Shown: positions 25,295 to 35,681 of the stretch, one piece after another
Layout of the letters: every line of letters starts with the position of its first letter
Numbering within the stretch: the stretch's first letter is position 1
Source of the DNA: Ceratopteris richardii
Taxonomy: Eukaryota > Streptophyta > Polypodiopsida > Polypodiales > Pteridaceae
Direction of reading: 5' to 3'
Assembly (NCBI GenBank): GCA_020310875.1
Contig: CM035417.1
Coordinates: forward strand, 105,814,647-105,878,646
Length of the DNA: 64,000 nucleotides
Translations under genes and position numbers: made by a program
The notes under the pieces: generated by a model
What the model saw: the letters and a program-made list of their open reading frames with translations, nothing else
Databases searched by the model: none
Told to the model about the DNA's origin: nothing

Positions 25295-26373
25295 TGTTGG
25301 TGCATTTTACCCAAGCCTACATCCTTGATATGCTTGATATTATCCTCATTTGTAAGTCACATGAGTAGTCATGTGAACACCTCTTGTAAACGAGTTCATT
25401 TTTATCTCTTGTAATTTGAAAAAGAAAAAAGGAAAAGGATGGCTTACCTCATCCATGATGTAAAAGCAAACTCGTGGCCCTATCTACCTAAAACCACGAA
25501 TTTTTGAGCTGAGAGAATATCTCCTAACTTTGGGGATCACTTTTAGGTGGAGCCATTCGAATTCAAATTCAAAACTCCCTCCAAGAATAGCTATAAAAAG
25601 AGCAAGAAGGAAGAGGCGATTAGCAAGCCTTGTACGTGACCACTTCATGTCATTTTGTAGAGATTGAAGAGCTTACTCCATAGCTCTATCATTCTACTCC
25701 CATTGTGCAAAGATTCATTGCCAATGTGGTTGTAATCATATGTGAATCTATACATTTGTCATTATCTACTTCTCTGTTTTGTTCTCTGCTATACTCACTC
25801 AGAGCAGTACCTTCAGAAGGTCATATCTCGAGTTCTACAGATCCTTTTTCAGTGATTTAATGTGCATTGGATAGCTCATACTGTCGACTTTCTACCTATA
25901 AATTTTCATGGTCATTGGATTAATAATTTTGAAGATATCTGCAATTTACTGCTCACTGGTCTATCTCTACAGAGCCTCGAGAATGGCGGGCATGTTCCAG
26001 ACTTGTAAAAATTTGTTCTCAGTGCTCAGTCCATCATTTGAAGTGTTTTAACTTATATTGGGAAGCGTGCTAAGTCTATTTGCTATGCTCAAAAGGAATT
26101 TTTCAAATTCTTACCAGGTTGAGAGCACTGTTCATTTTTTCCAGCAGGTGTATGTCCAAAAATAGCAAGTTTTGGGAGCTAGTCATTTTGCAACTTGTGT
26201 GTCTTCACTTAAAATTTTGGGATACATGTTCCAAAGTACTTGGCTGATATTTTGGTGGATTTAGGAAGCTCAAAGGGTCTACTAATCAACTTTGAAGTCT
26301 CAGTTGGCTGGTGTGAAGCTGGTTGTAGCGGCACCTACTCATCTTTGGATTGCATCCACCATCTCTCTTCACA
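25295..26373 (+). repeat. Copia-3 3' LTR (1079 bp)
   Basis: Follows the purine tract GCTTGAGGGGGAGC and matches 19943-21023 with scattered substitutions. The same TATA box is at about 25592-25600. It ends CTCTTCACA, then the AGAGG target copy. Confidence 0.93.
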
Positions 26374-26534
26374 AGAGGAACCCTAAGAGGCAAAGGGAAA
26401 CCCTAATTGGGAAAAGGACATGAAAGAAGAGATAGATGCATTGAAGGAAATGGACACTTAGGATTTGCTTCTTCTCAAGTTCAAAATGGAGAACATTAAA
26501 CCTGCAGGTACACCTTTGGAGATGAATCATAAAC
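26374..26534 (+). mobile_element. Copia-2, right piece
   Basis: Short copia coding remnant directly after Copia-3, with 'WEKDMKEEIDALKEMDT' near 26415 and 'AGTPLEMNHKL' near 26500. Both are typical of the region around the start and end of copia reverse transcriptase. It begins with the AGAGG target copy shared with the left piece, which identifies it as part of the same host element. Confidence 0.75.
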
Positions 26535-26971
26535 TACAATTTTCATAATTTTGAGATCTCATTTGAGCCTCTAAATTAGCTTGGGAGCCTAATTTTAAAT
26601 AGGCTAGACACTAGATTTGAACTCGTCCAACTCCTAATCATGGTGAATATCCTCATCAAATTTCATGCAATTATGAGATTGTGACATAAGGGGTGTCGAC
26701 GATGTCCTAGATGAAGGGACGACCTGCTTTGATACCAATTGTTGGAGTTTTGAGGTACGTGATAGCATGCGAATAACACAAGGAAGAAGAAGAAGCTTGG
26801 AGCACAACACATAATACTGAATGTATTACCAAGAGAATGTACAAAGATAAGTTACGAATTAGGGTTATAGGCATATATACAAGTTGGGAGAAAAAATCCT
26901 CCTAAAGAGGGAGAAACATGCCCCGGTGGTCCGAGTGTGTTCACACATATCACTACCTAAATATATCAACA
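26535..26971 (-). mobile_element. Copia-1-family LTR and leader (minus strand)
   Basis: On the minus strand, 26971 to 26740 is an LTR of 232 bp starting TGTTGATATATTTAGG and ending CTCCAACA. A primer site (TTGGTATCAAAGC) and leader sequence follow, matching the Copia-1 leader ('CAGGTCGT...'). Coding parts are absent. Older than Copia-1, judging by divergence. Confidence 0.85.
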
Positions 26972-29186
26972 AACTTTGCTAAAATAGTAAGATTGGGATC
27001 AAGACTATTGAAATACTAGGAATAAATCCATGAATAAATCATTGAAAGTAAAATTTGTACCTCTTAAGTGTAGAATCCCAAGTAGGATTGGATATGGGGA
27101 AGAGTTTCCCATAGATGAGATATAAAGAGGTAAATGGTTATGAAATACGGAATAAACAAGATAGAGTCTCACATAAGACAAGTATTTAGATTCTTTTGTT
27201 AAAGGCGCAAGCTTAAAGTTTAAGAAGAAATCGTGTGTGCTTCTTTCTTTTTAAAGCATGAAATAAAAATTTCAACCTTATATCAATAAGTTGTATAACA
27301 CAACAACTCAAGATATTAGAATTTTCAATAAGGTTCAATTTTTAACTCAAGGTTTTTAGCTCAACGAAAAATGAGTTAAAGCAAAAGCCACTACATGATG
27401 GTGTAAATGTGGGCTTGCTGGTCCATAACATCAAGTTTTGCAGTAGCATCAAAGTGGCTATGGTGGTATGATGGTGTAAATGTGGGCTTGCTGGTCCATA
27501 ACATCAAGTTTTGCAGTAGCATCAAAGTGGCTATGGTGGTATGGGATGTTGTATTTAAAAGATGATGATCGTTCAAGCTCAAACTTATTGATCTTTGATC
27601 AAGTTTAAGTATTTGAGAAAAGTGTCTTGGGTTTGGATAGTTATGATATTCTAAAGAATTCATTTAGGATTTGGATTGGTTGAGTCGAACGTAGGTTGGA
27701 TAAAAGTCAACGGAAGCTTTTTCTTACTTTCCATCATGAACTTAAAGCTCAAATAAGAGACAATAGTCCTACAATTTGGGAAAAGGTTAGTAAATGTTGG
27801 TTAGAAGGGGGACCTAATAGAAACATTCAAGTTAGTTTTTTTATTATGCTAGCAAATCTTCATTGATGAAAAATAAATTCAACTGAATTTGTAGAGAATC
27901 CGTAGAGTCTCAAATACTTAGAAATTTCCATCACATTGTTGGAAGCATCGACCTAGGCTTCAAAAGACCAAAAAGGTTTCTTGAACCTTCCTAAAATATT
28001 CAATACTTAGATAAGTGTCCAAGTGGTTCAATGCGAGTTAAGTGTCTCAAAATGGCATTGATCAATGTTTCATTGGTTCATGGAGGTAGTTATGTGGTAA
28101 AGAAGCACACCTCTAGAAAGTGCTTCAACCCCCTAGTGTCCTAGTGTCAAGTCGAGTGAACTAGGACCCCTAACATGTGTAGAGTGTAGCAGACTAGGAA
28201 ACTCATCCTACTGTGATTACACATGCACATGTTTTGGTTATGCATGCACATACAAGCTCAAGTTCACTCCAGAGCACCCTCGTGTGAAAACCTGTTCAAG
28301 AGCCGATTGGAAGGAGAGTTTATGTTCATGTCTTGTGTGTGTGTGTGTGGAGGTTCCTGATACTAGCCACGAACCTTCTTTAATGCAACTAAATTTAAAA
28401 ATTCTAAACTCTGAATGACTTTAAGAAAACGAAACTCTCTTTTCATAAATATTCTTCCTTCTTTTCCATCTGAACTTCTTCTTTGGATATAACCGTTCGG
28501 TATTCCAATAGTCCTCATTGGTTGGAAAGCTCCTCATTTTTGAGATGACATGAAAATGATGCCTTTCAGAGACGTCTTTCATTGGCTTTCGAACACTCTT
28601 TGTTGACTTTTGCGGATAGTGGGGAATATTTCATTAGTTCAAACGCGTCTCGTCATCAGACTTTGTGGCCTTCCTTTTCGAGTTCTGATCCTTTCTGGCC
28701 CAAGGCAACGAAGCTGTTGTGAAGAAGAACCTCCCTACACGTGTCATCTTCTCATTGACTCAAATCTTTTCACGGTTACAAGTTCCAATGTATCTTGCCA
28801 TGTGTTAAAATATGATTTGCCATTTGTATGTAACCGTTACGCATTCCAACACTCAATTTTCTACCTATTTAAGATGGTGGATTCCATTGCCCACTTTTTT
28901 TTTGTGTTTTTCCATATATTTCATATGTGTGCATGCTCAAGTATTTTAATATGTGTGCATGCTCAAGTACTACCGAACAGCATGAATAACCCCCATCGGA
29001 CATGCTCTTTCTCATCATTTCGTTGCCTCTCTCTCCTACAAACCAATAGCTATGTTGTAAACCCCTCTTTCCCTTATTTCCCCTTGTATAGGTGTTTGAA
29101 TTATTTGAAAGAAGCTTTATATTCACTCATTTGTCCATTTTTACATTAGTTCCTTTTCTTTAAAGACACTTATTCCACCAAATTTT
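26972..29186. other. AT-rich spacer without recognised gene
   Basis: No domain or transposon protein recognised. A short (GT)n lies near 28333-28350. Two 21-bp copies of ATATGTGTGCATGCTCAAGTA, 33 bp apart, are at about 28923-28977. Sequence near 28520-28700 resembles 36310-36640 on the other side of the LINE, so both flank regions contain the same unnamed repeat. A 179-codon open frame at 28610-29149 has no recognisable feature and overlaps that repeat; I do not treat it as a gene. Confidence 0.5.
27395..27543 (+). repeat. Perfect 73-bp tandem duplication
   Basis: Two copies of a 73-bp unit start at 27395 and 27468, apparently identical (ATGATGGTGTAAATGTGGGC...). The lack of divergence shows a very recent duplication or slippage event. 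Confidence 0.9.
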
Positions 29187-29200
29187 AACTTTGAAAGTAT
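29187..29200 (+). repeat. LINE target-site duplication, left
   Basis: AACTTTGAAAGTAT, repeated exactly at 35825-35838 after the poly-A tail. Confidence 0.88.
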
Positions 29201-29256
29201 GAGGACATTGAATGTTTTTTGAGCTCGGCTATGAAACACTTTGATGCCTAATGTGT

Positions 29257-29396
29257 AGCGTTGCGGAGCAGGAGGGAGATGGCGTCCAGGTCTCTACAGT
29301 AACGTAGCGTTGTCAGATTACGAGCAGTGCGTTGCGGAGCAGGAGGGAGATGGCGTCCAGGTCTCTACAGTAACGTAGCGTTGCGGAGCAGGAGGG
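29257..29396 (+). repeat. LINE 5' UTR: 50-70 bp repeats
   Basis: The phrase GCGTTGCGGAGCAGGAGGGA recurs at 29259, 29329 and 29379. The first two copies are each followed by GATGGCGTCCAGGTCTCTAC. They form a short tandem array with periods of 70 and 50 bp at the LINE 5' end. Such 5' UTR repeats often carry internal promoter elements in LINEs, but no promoter motif is identified here. Confidence 0.8.
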
Positions 29397-29504
29397 AACA
29401 ACGATGGAGATGACAGAGGAGAACTGAAGCGACTCGAGTGTCGCTGCTTGGATCATGCACGTTCGCGACTCTGAGAAGGCTGCAACTTTTGCCGGTGTTG
29501 GTCT

Positions 29505-29905
29505 TGCCGTCGGGCTCCGGCGATAGCTCGGCTCACGCGACGACAGACGAGTTCCGGGGACAGAAGGACTCCGGCGACAGCTCGGCTCCGGCGACAGACG
29601 GGTTCCGGCGACAGCTCGGCTCCGGCGACAGCTCGGCTCCGGTGACAGCTCGGCTCCGGCGACAGCTCTGCTCCGCCGACAGACGGGTCCCGACGACTGA
29701 CGGGCTCCGGCGACAGACGGGCTCCGGCGACAGCTCGGCCCCGGCAACAGACGGGTTCCGGCGACAGCTCGGCTCCGGCGACAGACGGGTTCCGACGACA
29801 GACGGGTTCCGGCGACAGTTCGGCTCCGGCGACTGATGGGTTCCGGCGTTTGGCGGGTTCTGGCGACAGATCGGCTCCGGCGACTGACGGGTTCCGTCGC
29901 TTGGC
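29505..29905 (+). repeat. LINE 5' UTR: 17-bp GC-rich minisatellite
   Basis: About 23 imperfect units of 16-18 bp with consensus CGGCTCCGGCGACAGCT, alternating with a CGGGTTCCGGCGACAGA version. Because 17 is not a multiple of three, each strand shows long low-complexity open frames (for example Arg/Ser/Pro-rich on the minus strand) that are not genes. It lies inside the target repeats, so it belongs to the LINE. Confidence 0.9.
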
Positions 29906-30472
29906 GGCGTCGGCGTCTGTTGGCCCTGCGCCCCGGCGATAGCCCGCCTCCCTTCACTACGATTGGCGGGAGCACTTTAGAACGGGATTGACACGGTCTA
30001 AAACCTCTACATCTGCAAGTCCCTGCAAGCTCCTCCAATCTGCGGAGATACAACCTCGCGCAACGACCATGCATGCCATTGGTATCAAAATCACGAATCC
30101 ACGTCGAGTGCACGCATGCGAGGCTGTCTTGGTCCCATAATTCTAGATACCTTCCCTAATACTGCGTCAGTGATCCATCTCTGTGTAGTGGCCTTCACGT
30201 GGCCGCGCTGCTCCCGTTTTCTTTTAAGGGGGAAGAAGTGGGAAAAGCTTGCATTTGCGGGGTTGGGCTCTTCATGCTCAGCCTTTTGGGAAAGTGAAGA
30301 CGCACTCCAATGCTTACGGGGGTTGGTTCTGGCTTGAGATGCCTTCAAAATCGTACGTGTTGACCATTGCTTTTGGAGCATTTGCCTTCTTTTCCTGCAA
30401 TCGACTCCCGCTTTAGCTCGTTTTCTTAAATCCAAGAAGTATTGGCAAGAGGAGTGCAAGTTCCTTCTGACC

Positions 30473-31861
30473 ATGGATGTGGCTTCATCCTCTCTCGTGA
30501 AAAGTAATCGGGCCCCTCCCCCTGGGGAGGCCGATATCCTGGCCGCTCTGCTGGAGGGGGGGTCGTGTGCCGCCCCTGGGGCTTCCGAAAGTGCTGAATC
30601 CCCCATGGTTTCCCTCAGTAGACCCGCAGTCCTGTCTGCTCAGGAGGAGCTCAAGCGAGTTTGCCTCGTCGGCCAAGTGTTTGGCCCTAGGCCCCCGCTC
30701 GAAACTGTGCGACAATGGCTTCGAAAAGAGTGGTTCCCTCGTGGACTAATTGTTAGCAAATGTCAGTTCCTTCCAGCGAGCCACTTGCTGCTAGTCTTTG
30801 AAAATGAAGAGATGGCATTCCAAGCCCTAAGCGTTGGCACCTGGCAGTTCGGTCGGGCGACCCTGTGCCTATTCAGATGGTCCCCGGACTTTACTCCCGA
30901 CAAATCGAAATCGCTTCGGTACCCGCTTTGGGTTGAGTTCCCTAACCTTCCTTACTTCTTGTACAACTTCGTGTGGGACATTGTCTCTCCTATCGGCAAG
31001 CCGCTGGCTTCACACGAAGACGTTGGTGGTCTCATCTATGAAGGTGCAAGACACTCTTTCAATGCTAGGTGGCACCCCCAAATCTGCGTCGAGGCCGACC
31101 TCAGTTCGCCGCTTCCATCAATGATCAAAGTGGACATGGGCGAAGGAGATGTTTGGGAGCAGGACATCACCTACAAAAACCTTCCCAACCCGTGCTTTCG
31201 GTGTGGCCAACAAGGTCACAGGATTAAAGATTGCCCTTTCAGGCAAAAAAACAAGCGATTTCAAGAAGCCTCCAAAACTGCTCAAGACAACATTGGCGAT
31301 TTGACCCACTCGACCAAGGAAGGGGAAGGCAAGGGCCTCCTTAATCCACAGGCTGATGCTAATGGCATTATTGAAGTCAGAAGAAGAAGGAAAAGAAGCC
31401 CTAGGGCCATCGGTGAGAGAAACAACCTGCCACTGACCCCCTATAGCAATTTGTATTGCAATCTAGGAAAGGAGATCAATGAGCTTGACTACCCAGGTGG
31501 GAAGCTACTTGAGGAAGACATCCACGACAAAGCCCTAGAGATCCCTGACAATAAAGAAACCTCCCAAGAGGGCTATACTACTAGCAAAGAAGATGGTTTC
31601 ACCACTAGTAACGAAGACAACATGGATAGTGAAAGTTCCATCATTGGATCGACGATCCCGGAAACGGTGCCGAGCACGGAGCCCAAGTCTCCCCAGCAAG
31701 GGGCATCTCGCAAAGGAAAACAACCTATGGAGTTACCCTGGAAAAGCCCCCACAAGAACCGATTTCTAAGTCGGGATCAGATCCCAGCGAAAAAGAAAGA
31801 TGAAGTCAAGAGAAGAAAGGACAAAGCTCCCTCCCGCAAAGAGGGATCAATACAAAAATGA
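30473..31861 (+). CDS. LINE ORF1: DUF4283-like and CCHC zinc-knuckle RNA-binding protein
   Basis: 462 codons. The likely role is binding the element RNA to form the ribonucleoprotein that moves. Residues about 55-190 resemble the DUF4283 region common in plant L1 ORF1, with 'VRQWLRKEWFPRGLIVSKCQ' and 'LWVEFPNLPYFLYN'. A CCHC knuckle CFRCGQQGHRIKDCPFR is near residues 241-257. The C-terminal 200 residues are hydrophilic and charged, with 'RRRRKRSPRAIG' as a possible nuclear signal. The start was chosen because the ATG sits in a good context (ACCATGG) and precedes the conserved region; the frame has no stop. It ends in ATGA, overlapping the ORF2 start. It could also be called a plant L1 gag-like protein. 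Confidence 0.88.
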   Translation: MDVASSSLVKSNRAPPPGEADILAALLEGGSCAAPGASESAESPMVSLSRPAVLSAQEELKRVCLVGQVFGPRPPLETVRQWLRKEWFPRGLIVSKCQFLPASHLLLVFENEEMAFQALSVGTWQFGRATLCLFRWSPDFTPDKSKSLRYPLWVEFPNLPYFLYNFVWDIVSPIGKPLASHEDVGGLIYEGARHSFNARWHPQICVEADLSSPLPSMIKVDMGEGDVWEQDITYKNLPNPCFRCGQQGHRIKDCPFRQKNKRFQEASKTAQDNIGDLTHSTKEGEGKGLLNPQADANGIIEVRRRRKRSPRAIGERNNLPLTPYSNLYCNLGKEINELDYPGGKLLEEDIHDKALEIPDNKETSQEGYTTSKEDGFTTSNEDNMDSESSIIGSTIPETVPSTEPKSPQQGASRKGKQPMELPWKSPHKNRFLSRDQIPAKKKDEVKRRKDKAPSRKEGSIQK

Positions 31862-34800
31862 TTGTCATCTCGCTAAATGCTAGAGGGCTAACCGACCCCT
31901 CAAGAGCGACCATCATTGGTCAATGGCTTCGCGACATTAGCCTAAACCCAGACTTTATTTGTATCCAAGAGATTAAAATTGACGGAGAAGACCTCCAGAG
32001 ACATCTGAGACAGGTCTCCTCGGCCCATGTGTGGATCCCAACGAAGCACCAGCGGGGGTCTGGAGGAACGGTTATCGGTGTTAAACAACTCTGGTTTGAA
32101 AAGCTTGAGAACTCCATTGAAGATGTAAGTCACCGTTGGATTGCTGTTTCTTTTGGTGCTCCTCTTTGTGTTACTATGGTTTCTTTATACGCCCCTAACG
32201 GGGATTTGGAGAGACTGAACACTTGGGCCTCCTTAGACTCGCTTCCCCACAACGTGATTATATGTGGAGACTTCAACATGGTGGAGGACCCTATGGACAG
32301 ATGGATGGGCAAGGGCAGGGTCATCGACAGTCGGGAGAAAGAAACGTGGGACATGACCAAACTCCACTTGGATTTGGTTGAATTCAAAGACTCGAATGGC
32401 TTTTCTTGGTCGAATCTCCAAGCGGGCGAGGACGTGAGGAAAGCTAGACTAGATAGATGCTACATCTCTCAGAGTTTTACTCATCAGTGGGGCCACCCTA
32501 CCATCTCGCAACACACTGACCTCACTATCTCTGATCACTACCCGATCGTTATCACTTTTCAACCTTCCAACAAGTTCCGCAAGGCTCCGTGGTTCCATGC
32601 CAACGCAACCACCTTCTCTCTTCCCTCTGTCCATCAAGAAATTGCCGATGTGTGGAAGGTGGCGTTCGCCTCTGGCTTGGCCCCAGCCAAGTGCTGGAGA
32701 AGTGCGGTCGACAAGTCTCGTAAGATCATGATAAGAACTAAGAAGGTGCTCGAGACTGTGTGGCGGGCTCGTAGGGAAGCTCTTTACCACAGACTCTGGC
32801 GGCTCGAGGAGGAAGTGAACAAAGGAAAACACCAAGCCCAGGAAGGTCTCCGAAAAATCAGAGCGGTGTTGAGATACGAGGAAGAAATACAAAGGAAAAA
32901 CTTGCAAATCTTCTTCAAGGAGTGGTGGGCTGGCAAAGCCGACAAACCCACCAAAGAGATGTGCCGTATCCTTAAAAGGAAACACAACAGAGAATCGATC
33001 CCCCTACTGCTAGATCCTCATGGCAATGTATGCAATTCGGAAGAAGATAATTTTGGCATCATCGAAGGGCACTTCACGAGACTCCTGGGAACCTCGAACC
33101 CCCTCTCCCACCATAGAAGGGACTGTATGGCTGCCATTTCTAGGGTTTCCCCCCGGAGGATACCACCCAACCTCCACTCCCTGCTTCATGCCCCTATCTC
33201 TGAATCAGAAATCATTGAGGTCATTGATGCCCTCCCTCTCGGTAAAAGCCCGGGACCCGACGGACTCACTAACGAGTTCTTTAAATCCTTCAAGCTGGTG
33301 GTTGCCACCCCTCTTCGGATGGTCTGGCAAGAAGCGCTAAAATTTGGTGCTCTTCCTTCTTGTCTAAATAATGGAATTATCAAGTTGATACACAAAAAGG
33401 GGGAAAAGAACAGAATCGAGAACTGGCGGCCTATTACAATGCTCCAAACAGGATACAAGATCATCGCCAAAGTCATTGCCAACAGACTCTCGTGCCACTT
33501 GAGATCGTGGCTCAGTGAGGACCAAAAAGGTTTCATCAAAGGCAGGTCTATCCTGGAAACCATTATGGATATTTGGGAAGGTATTCAATTTGCAAATGAG
33601 TCTAATCAAGATGTGGTCTTCCTCAAGATCGACTTTGACAAAGCCTACGACAGGCTAGAATGGGACTATATTCTGCAGTCGCTCCAAGATCTCGGATGTA
33701 GTCAGAAATTCACCAAGATGATCGCAACCCTTCTCGGAAACGCAACGACCCAAATTAACGTTAACGGCAAACTTTCGAAGGCGATCCATCTTAGAAGATC
33801 TATTAGACAAGGGTGCCCTCTGGCCCCCCTGCTGTTTGCCATCGCCACTGAGGGGCTGAGCAGACTTGTGGCACATCATGTGGAGGCTGGCAATATCAAA
33901 GGCCTTCGGCTGCCGCACGACCACAGTCAAATCATCATGAGGCTTTTTGCCGATGATATGAACGCGTTCGTTCACAATGATAATACCAGCCTGGAGACTT
34001 TCTGGAGGTGTCTTGCTACCTTTTGTGATGCCTCTGGATCCAAAATCAACCACTCTAAGACCGCCTTTAGGGCTATTGTGGGACAGCATCCTGGCCTTCT
34101 CACTGATCATGGCTGTCAAATCATTCCGCAGGGCCAAATCTTTCGACTTCTTGGAATCCCATTGGGGTTTGGCGTCTCTATGGAGCAGCGATGGAACTGG
34201 GTGTTGGCCAAACTCGAAAATAAACTTAACTATTGGAGAGGTATGCAAATCAATCTCGCTGGGCGTGCGATGGTTATCAACACGTTCCTCCTCTCCTCTA
34301 CCATCTATTTCCTTTCTTGTTGGAGACCGAATGAGCAAGGCCTGTCCAAATTGAATAGTATTTGTAGAAACTTTCTTTGGACGGGCGATCATAACAGAAG
34401 GGGGGTGCCTAAAATCAAATGGGCCACTTGCACTAGCCCTAGAGATAGCGGGGGGCTTGGTATCCTGGACATTGAGTGTATGGCTAACAAACTGGCAGCC
34501 AAATGGATGATTAAGGCTTGGTGCAATAGGGAGGCCTCGTGGGCCAAGCTGATCTTCAGAAACAAGAATGAGTTGGCCCTCATGGGGTTCCCGAACTGGA
34601 AGAATCTTGACACCATGACCCTGCTATTCTCCCCGATCCCCGTCTTCCCGAAAGGCTCCAATCTCGTGCGCTCCCTTTGGAAGGGCTGGAATAAAGTCAA
34701 AAGCTTCACAAGAATCAGTGAGGACTGGAAGTGGGCGGCCGGAATCAGACAAAACGACTCTATCTGGTTTCCGATACATGGCATCCGGAGTGTGGAGTCG

Positions 34801-35601
34801 TGGAACATTCAAAATGCCAAGAAGTTATGGAACAAAGGATTCAAAAAATGGAAACACCTCTGGAAACATGACACCAACAGCTGGATCAACTTCGAGGATA
34901 TTGACCCTCGCATAAACATCTCCTACGAAGAATGGAACACTTTGCAAAGCAGATGCCTCGCTTGGGATCGTCACAAGACTCGCCTTCTCATGGGACACGA
35001 CACACCGAACTCGCTTGGTCTCAAATGGCACAATGGAAATAACCTACTCAAAATTCCGAACATCAAAGAAACGGCTGACCTCCAGATCAGCCTCAACAAG
35101 AAGTGGTGCCTGTCTTGGACGCGGCTTCGGTGGGACATGAAATTCATGGGTATCTGGCACCCCCTTATAGAGACTAAAAAGTCTGTCCTCTTATGGAAAA
35201 TTCTTCATCGAGGAATTTGGACCAACCATAAGGCTAGCAAACTTTGTGGGACCCCTCCTTGGTGCAAACGCTGCCACCGGGCTATCGAGGATGTCCCACA
35301 CATCTTCCTTACTTGCCCCAACTCCTACAGAATCTGGAAGACGGTCGAAATGAAAATCAGACTTCAAAAACAGCTTAGCTGGAAACAAGTCCTTCTGGGA
35401 GAAGCGATCGGCTGCTCTGCGACACTCTGGAACGCCATCAGGGGGAAGTCCTGTGGAAAATTTGGCGGGAGCGGTGTGCTCTTAACTTCGGCGATCCCCC
35501 CAGGGAGTGGTCGATTGAGAAATCACTATTCCTCCTTGGCAAAAGGATTGTTGACAGTAAGAAGTCCCCCCCCTTCAGGCACCATCAAGTCCTCCTTTTG
35601 A
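31858..35601 (+). CDS. LINE ORF2: AP-endonuclease, reverse transcriptase, zf-RVT
   Basis: 1247 codons. The endonuclease (residues 1-230) nicks the target. It keeps N7 in 'SLNARGL', the acidic 'QEIKIDGED' near 39, D137 and N139 in GDFN, and S-D226-H227 in 'SDHYP'. The reverse transcriptase (about 460-760) has 'ENWRPITML', 'GFIKGRS', D592 in 'KIDFDKAYDRLEWD', 'RQGCPLAPLLFA', and the catalytic F-A-D699-D700. A zf-RVT region near 1075-1160 contains 'WHPLIETKKSVLLWKILH' and 'CKRCHRAIEDVPHIFLTC'. No RNase H domain was seen. The end looks frameshifted: from a G run at about 35440-35445 another frame continues in LINE-like style ('LWKIWRERCALNFGDPP') to a stop at 35679-35681. Apart from this, all catalytic residues I can check are present. 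Confidence 0.9.
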   Translation: MIVISLNARGLTDPSRATIIGQWLRDISLNPDFICIQEIKIDGEDLQRHLRQVSSAHVWIPTKHQRGSGGTVIGVKQLWFEKLENSIEDVSHRWIAVSFGAPLCVTMVSLYAPNGDLERLNTWASLDSLPHNVIICGDFNMVEDPMDRWMGKGRVIDSREKETWDMTKLHLDLVEFKDSNGFSWSNLQAGEDVRKARLDRCYISQSFTHQWGHPTISQHTDLTISDHYPIVITFQPSNKFRKAPWFHANATTFSLPSVHQEIADVWKVAFASGLAPAKCWRSAVDKSRKIMIRTKKVLETVWRARREALYHRLWRLEEEVNKGKHQAQEGLRKIRAVLRYEEEIQRKNLQIFFKEWWAGKADKPTKEMCRILKRKHNRESIPLLLDPHGNVCNSEEDNFGIIEGHFTRLLGTSNPLSHHRRDCMAAISRVSPRRIPPNLHSLLHAPISESEIIEVIDALPLGKSPGPDGLTNEFFKSFKLVVATPLRMVWQEALKFGALPSCLNNGIIKLIHKKGEKNRIENWRPITMLQTGYKIIAKVIANRLSCHLRSWLSEDQKGFIKGRSILETIMDIWEGIQFANESNQDVVFLKIDFDKAYDRLEWDYILQSLQDLGCSQKFTKMIATLLGNATTQINVNGKLSKAIHLRRSIRQGCPLAPLLFAIATEGLSRLVAHHVEAGNIKGLRLPHDHSQIIMRLFADDMNAFVHNDNTSLETFWRCLATFCDASGSKINHSKTAFRAIVGQHPGLLTDHGCQIIPQGQIFRLLGIPLGFGVSMEQRWNWVLAKLENKLNYWRGMQINLAGRAMVINTFLLSSTIYFLSCWRPNEQGLSKLNSICRNFLWTGDHNRRGVPKIKWATCTSPRDSGGLGILDIECMANKLAAKWMIKAWCNREASWAKLIFRNKNELALMGFPNWKNLDTMTLLFSPIPVFPKGSNLVRSLWKGWNKVKSFTRISEDWKWAAGIRQNDSIWFPIHGIRSVESWNIQNAKKLWNKGFKKWKHLWKHDTNSWINFEDIDPRINISYEEWNTLQSRCLAWDRHKTRLLMGHDTPNSLGLKWHNGNNLLKIPNIKETADLQISLNKKWCLSWTRLRWDMKFMGIWHPLIETKKSVLLWKILHRGIWTNHKASKLCGTPPWCKRCHRAIEDVPHIFLTCPNSYRIWKTVEMKIRLQKQLSWKQVLLGEAIGCSATLWNAIRGKSCGKFGGSGVLLTSAIPPGSGRLRNHYSSLAKGLLTVRSPPPSGTIKSSF

Positions 35602-35681
35602 TCAACAACAAGCTCAAACCCAAGTGGGCCCCGCATGAGGGCGATGAGAGGGTGATTAACCTTCTCTGTAATGCAACCTAG

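Larger units (their letters stand above)
19943..26373 (+). mobile_element. Copia-3: nearly whole Ty1/copia element nested in Copia-2
   Basis: A 6.4-kb copia element with both LTRs (19943-21023 and 25295-26373), primer site at 21025-21036, and the full domain order. Gag starts at 21050 with the CCHC knuckle CNICGLSNHTTEEC near 21854; protease motif near 22142-22185; integrase about 22540-23300; reverse transcriptase about 23840-24420; RNase H about 24770-25210; polypurine tract about 25281-25294. Target copies AGAGG flank it at 19938-19942 and 26374-26378, placing it inside Copia-2. The LTRs differ by about 3% by eye, so it is older than Copia-1 but still young. It looks almost whole, with about two breaks in the coding part. 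Confidence 0.95.

Noticed and set aside
28610-29149. 179-codon plus-strand frame as a host gene
   Set aside because: No recognisable domain, odd composition, and overlap with a repeat also present at 36310-36640.
29313-30113. 266-codon Arg/Ser/Pro-rich minus-strand frame, and the plus-strand frame at 29438-29836
   Set aside because: Both run through the 17-bp minisatellite of the LINE 5' UTR and have no domain.
33655-34392. 245-codon minus-strand frame
   Set aside because: It is antisense to the LINE reverse transcriptase and has no independent support.
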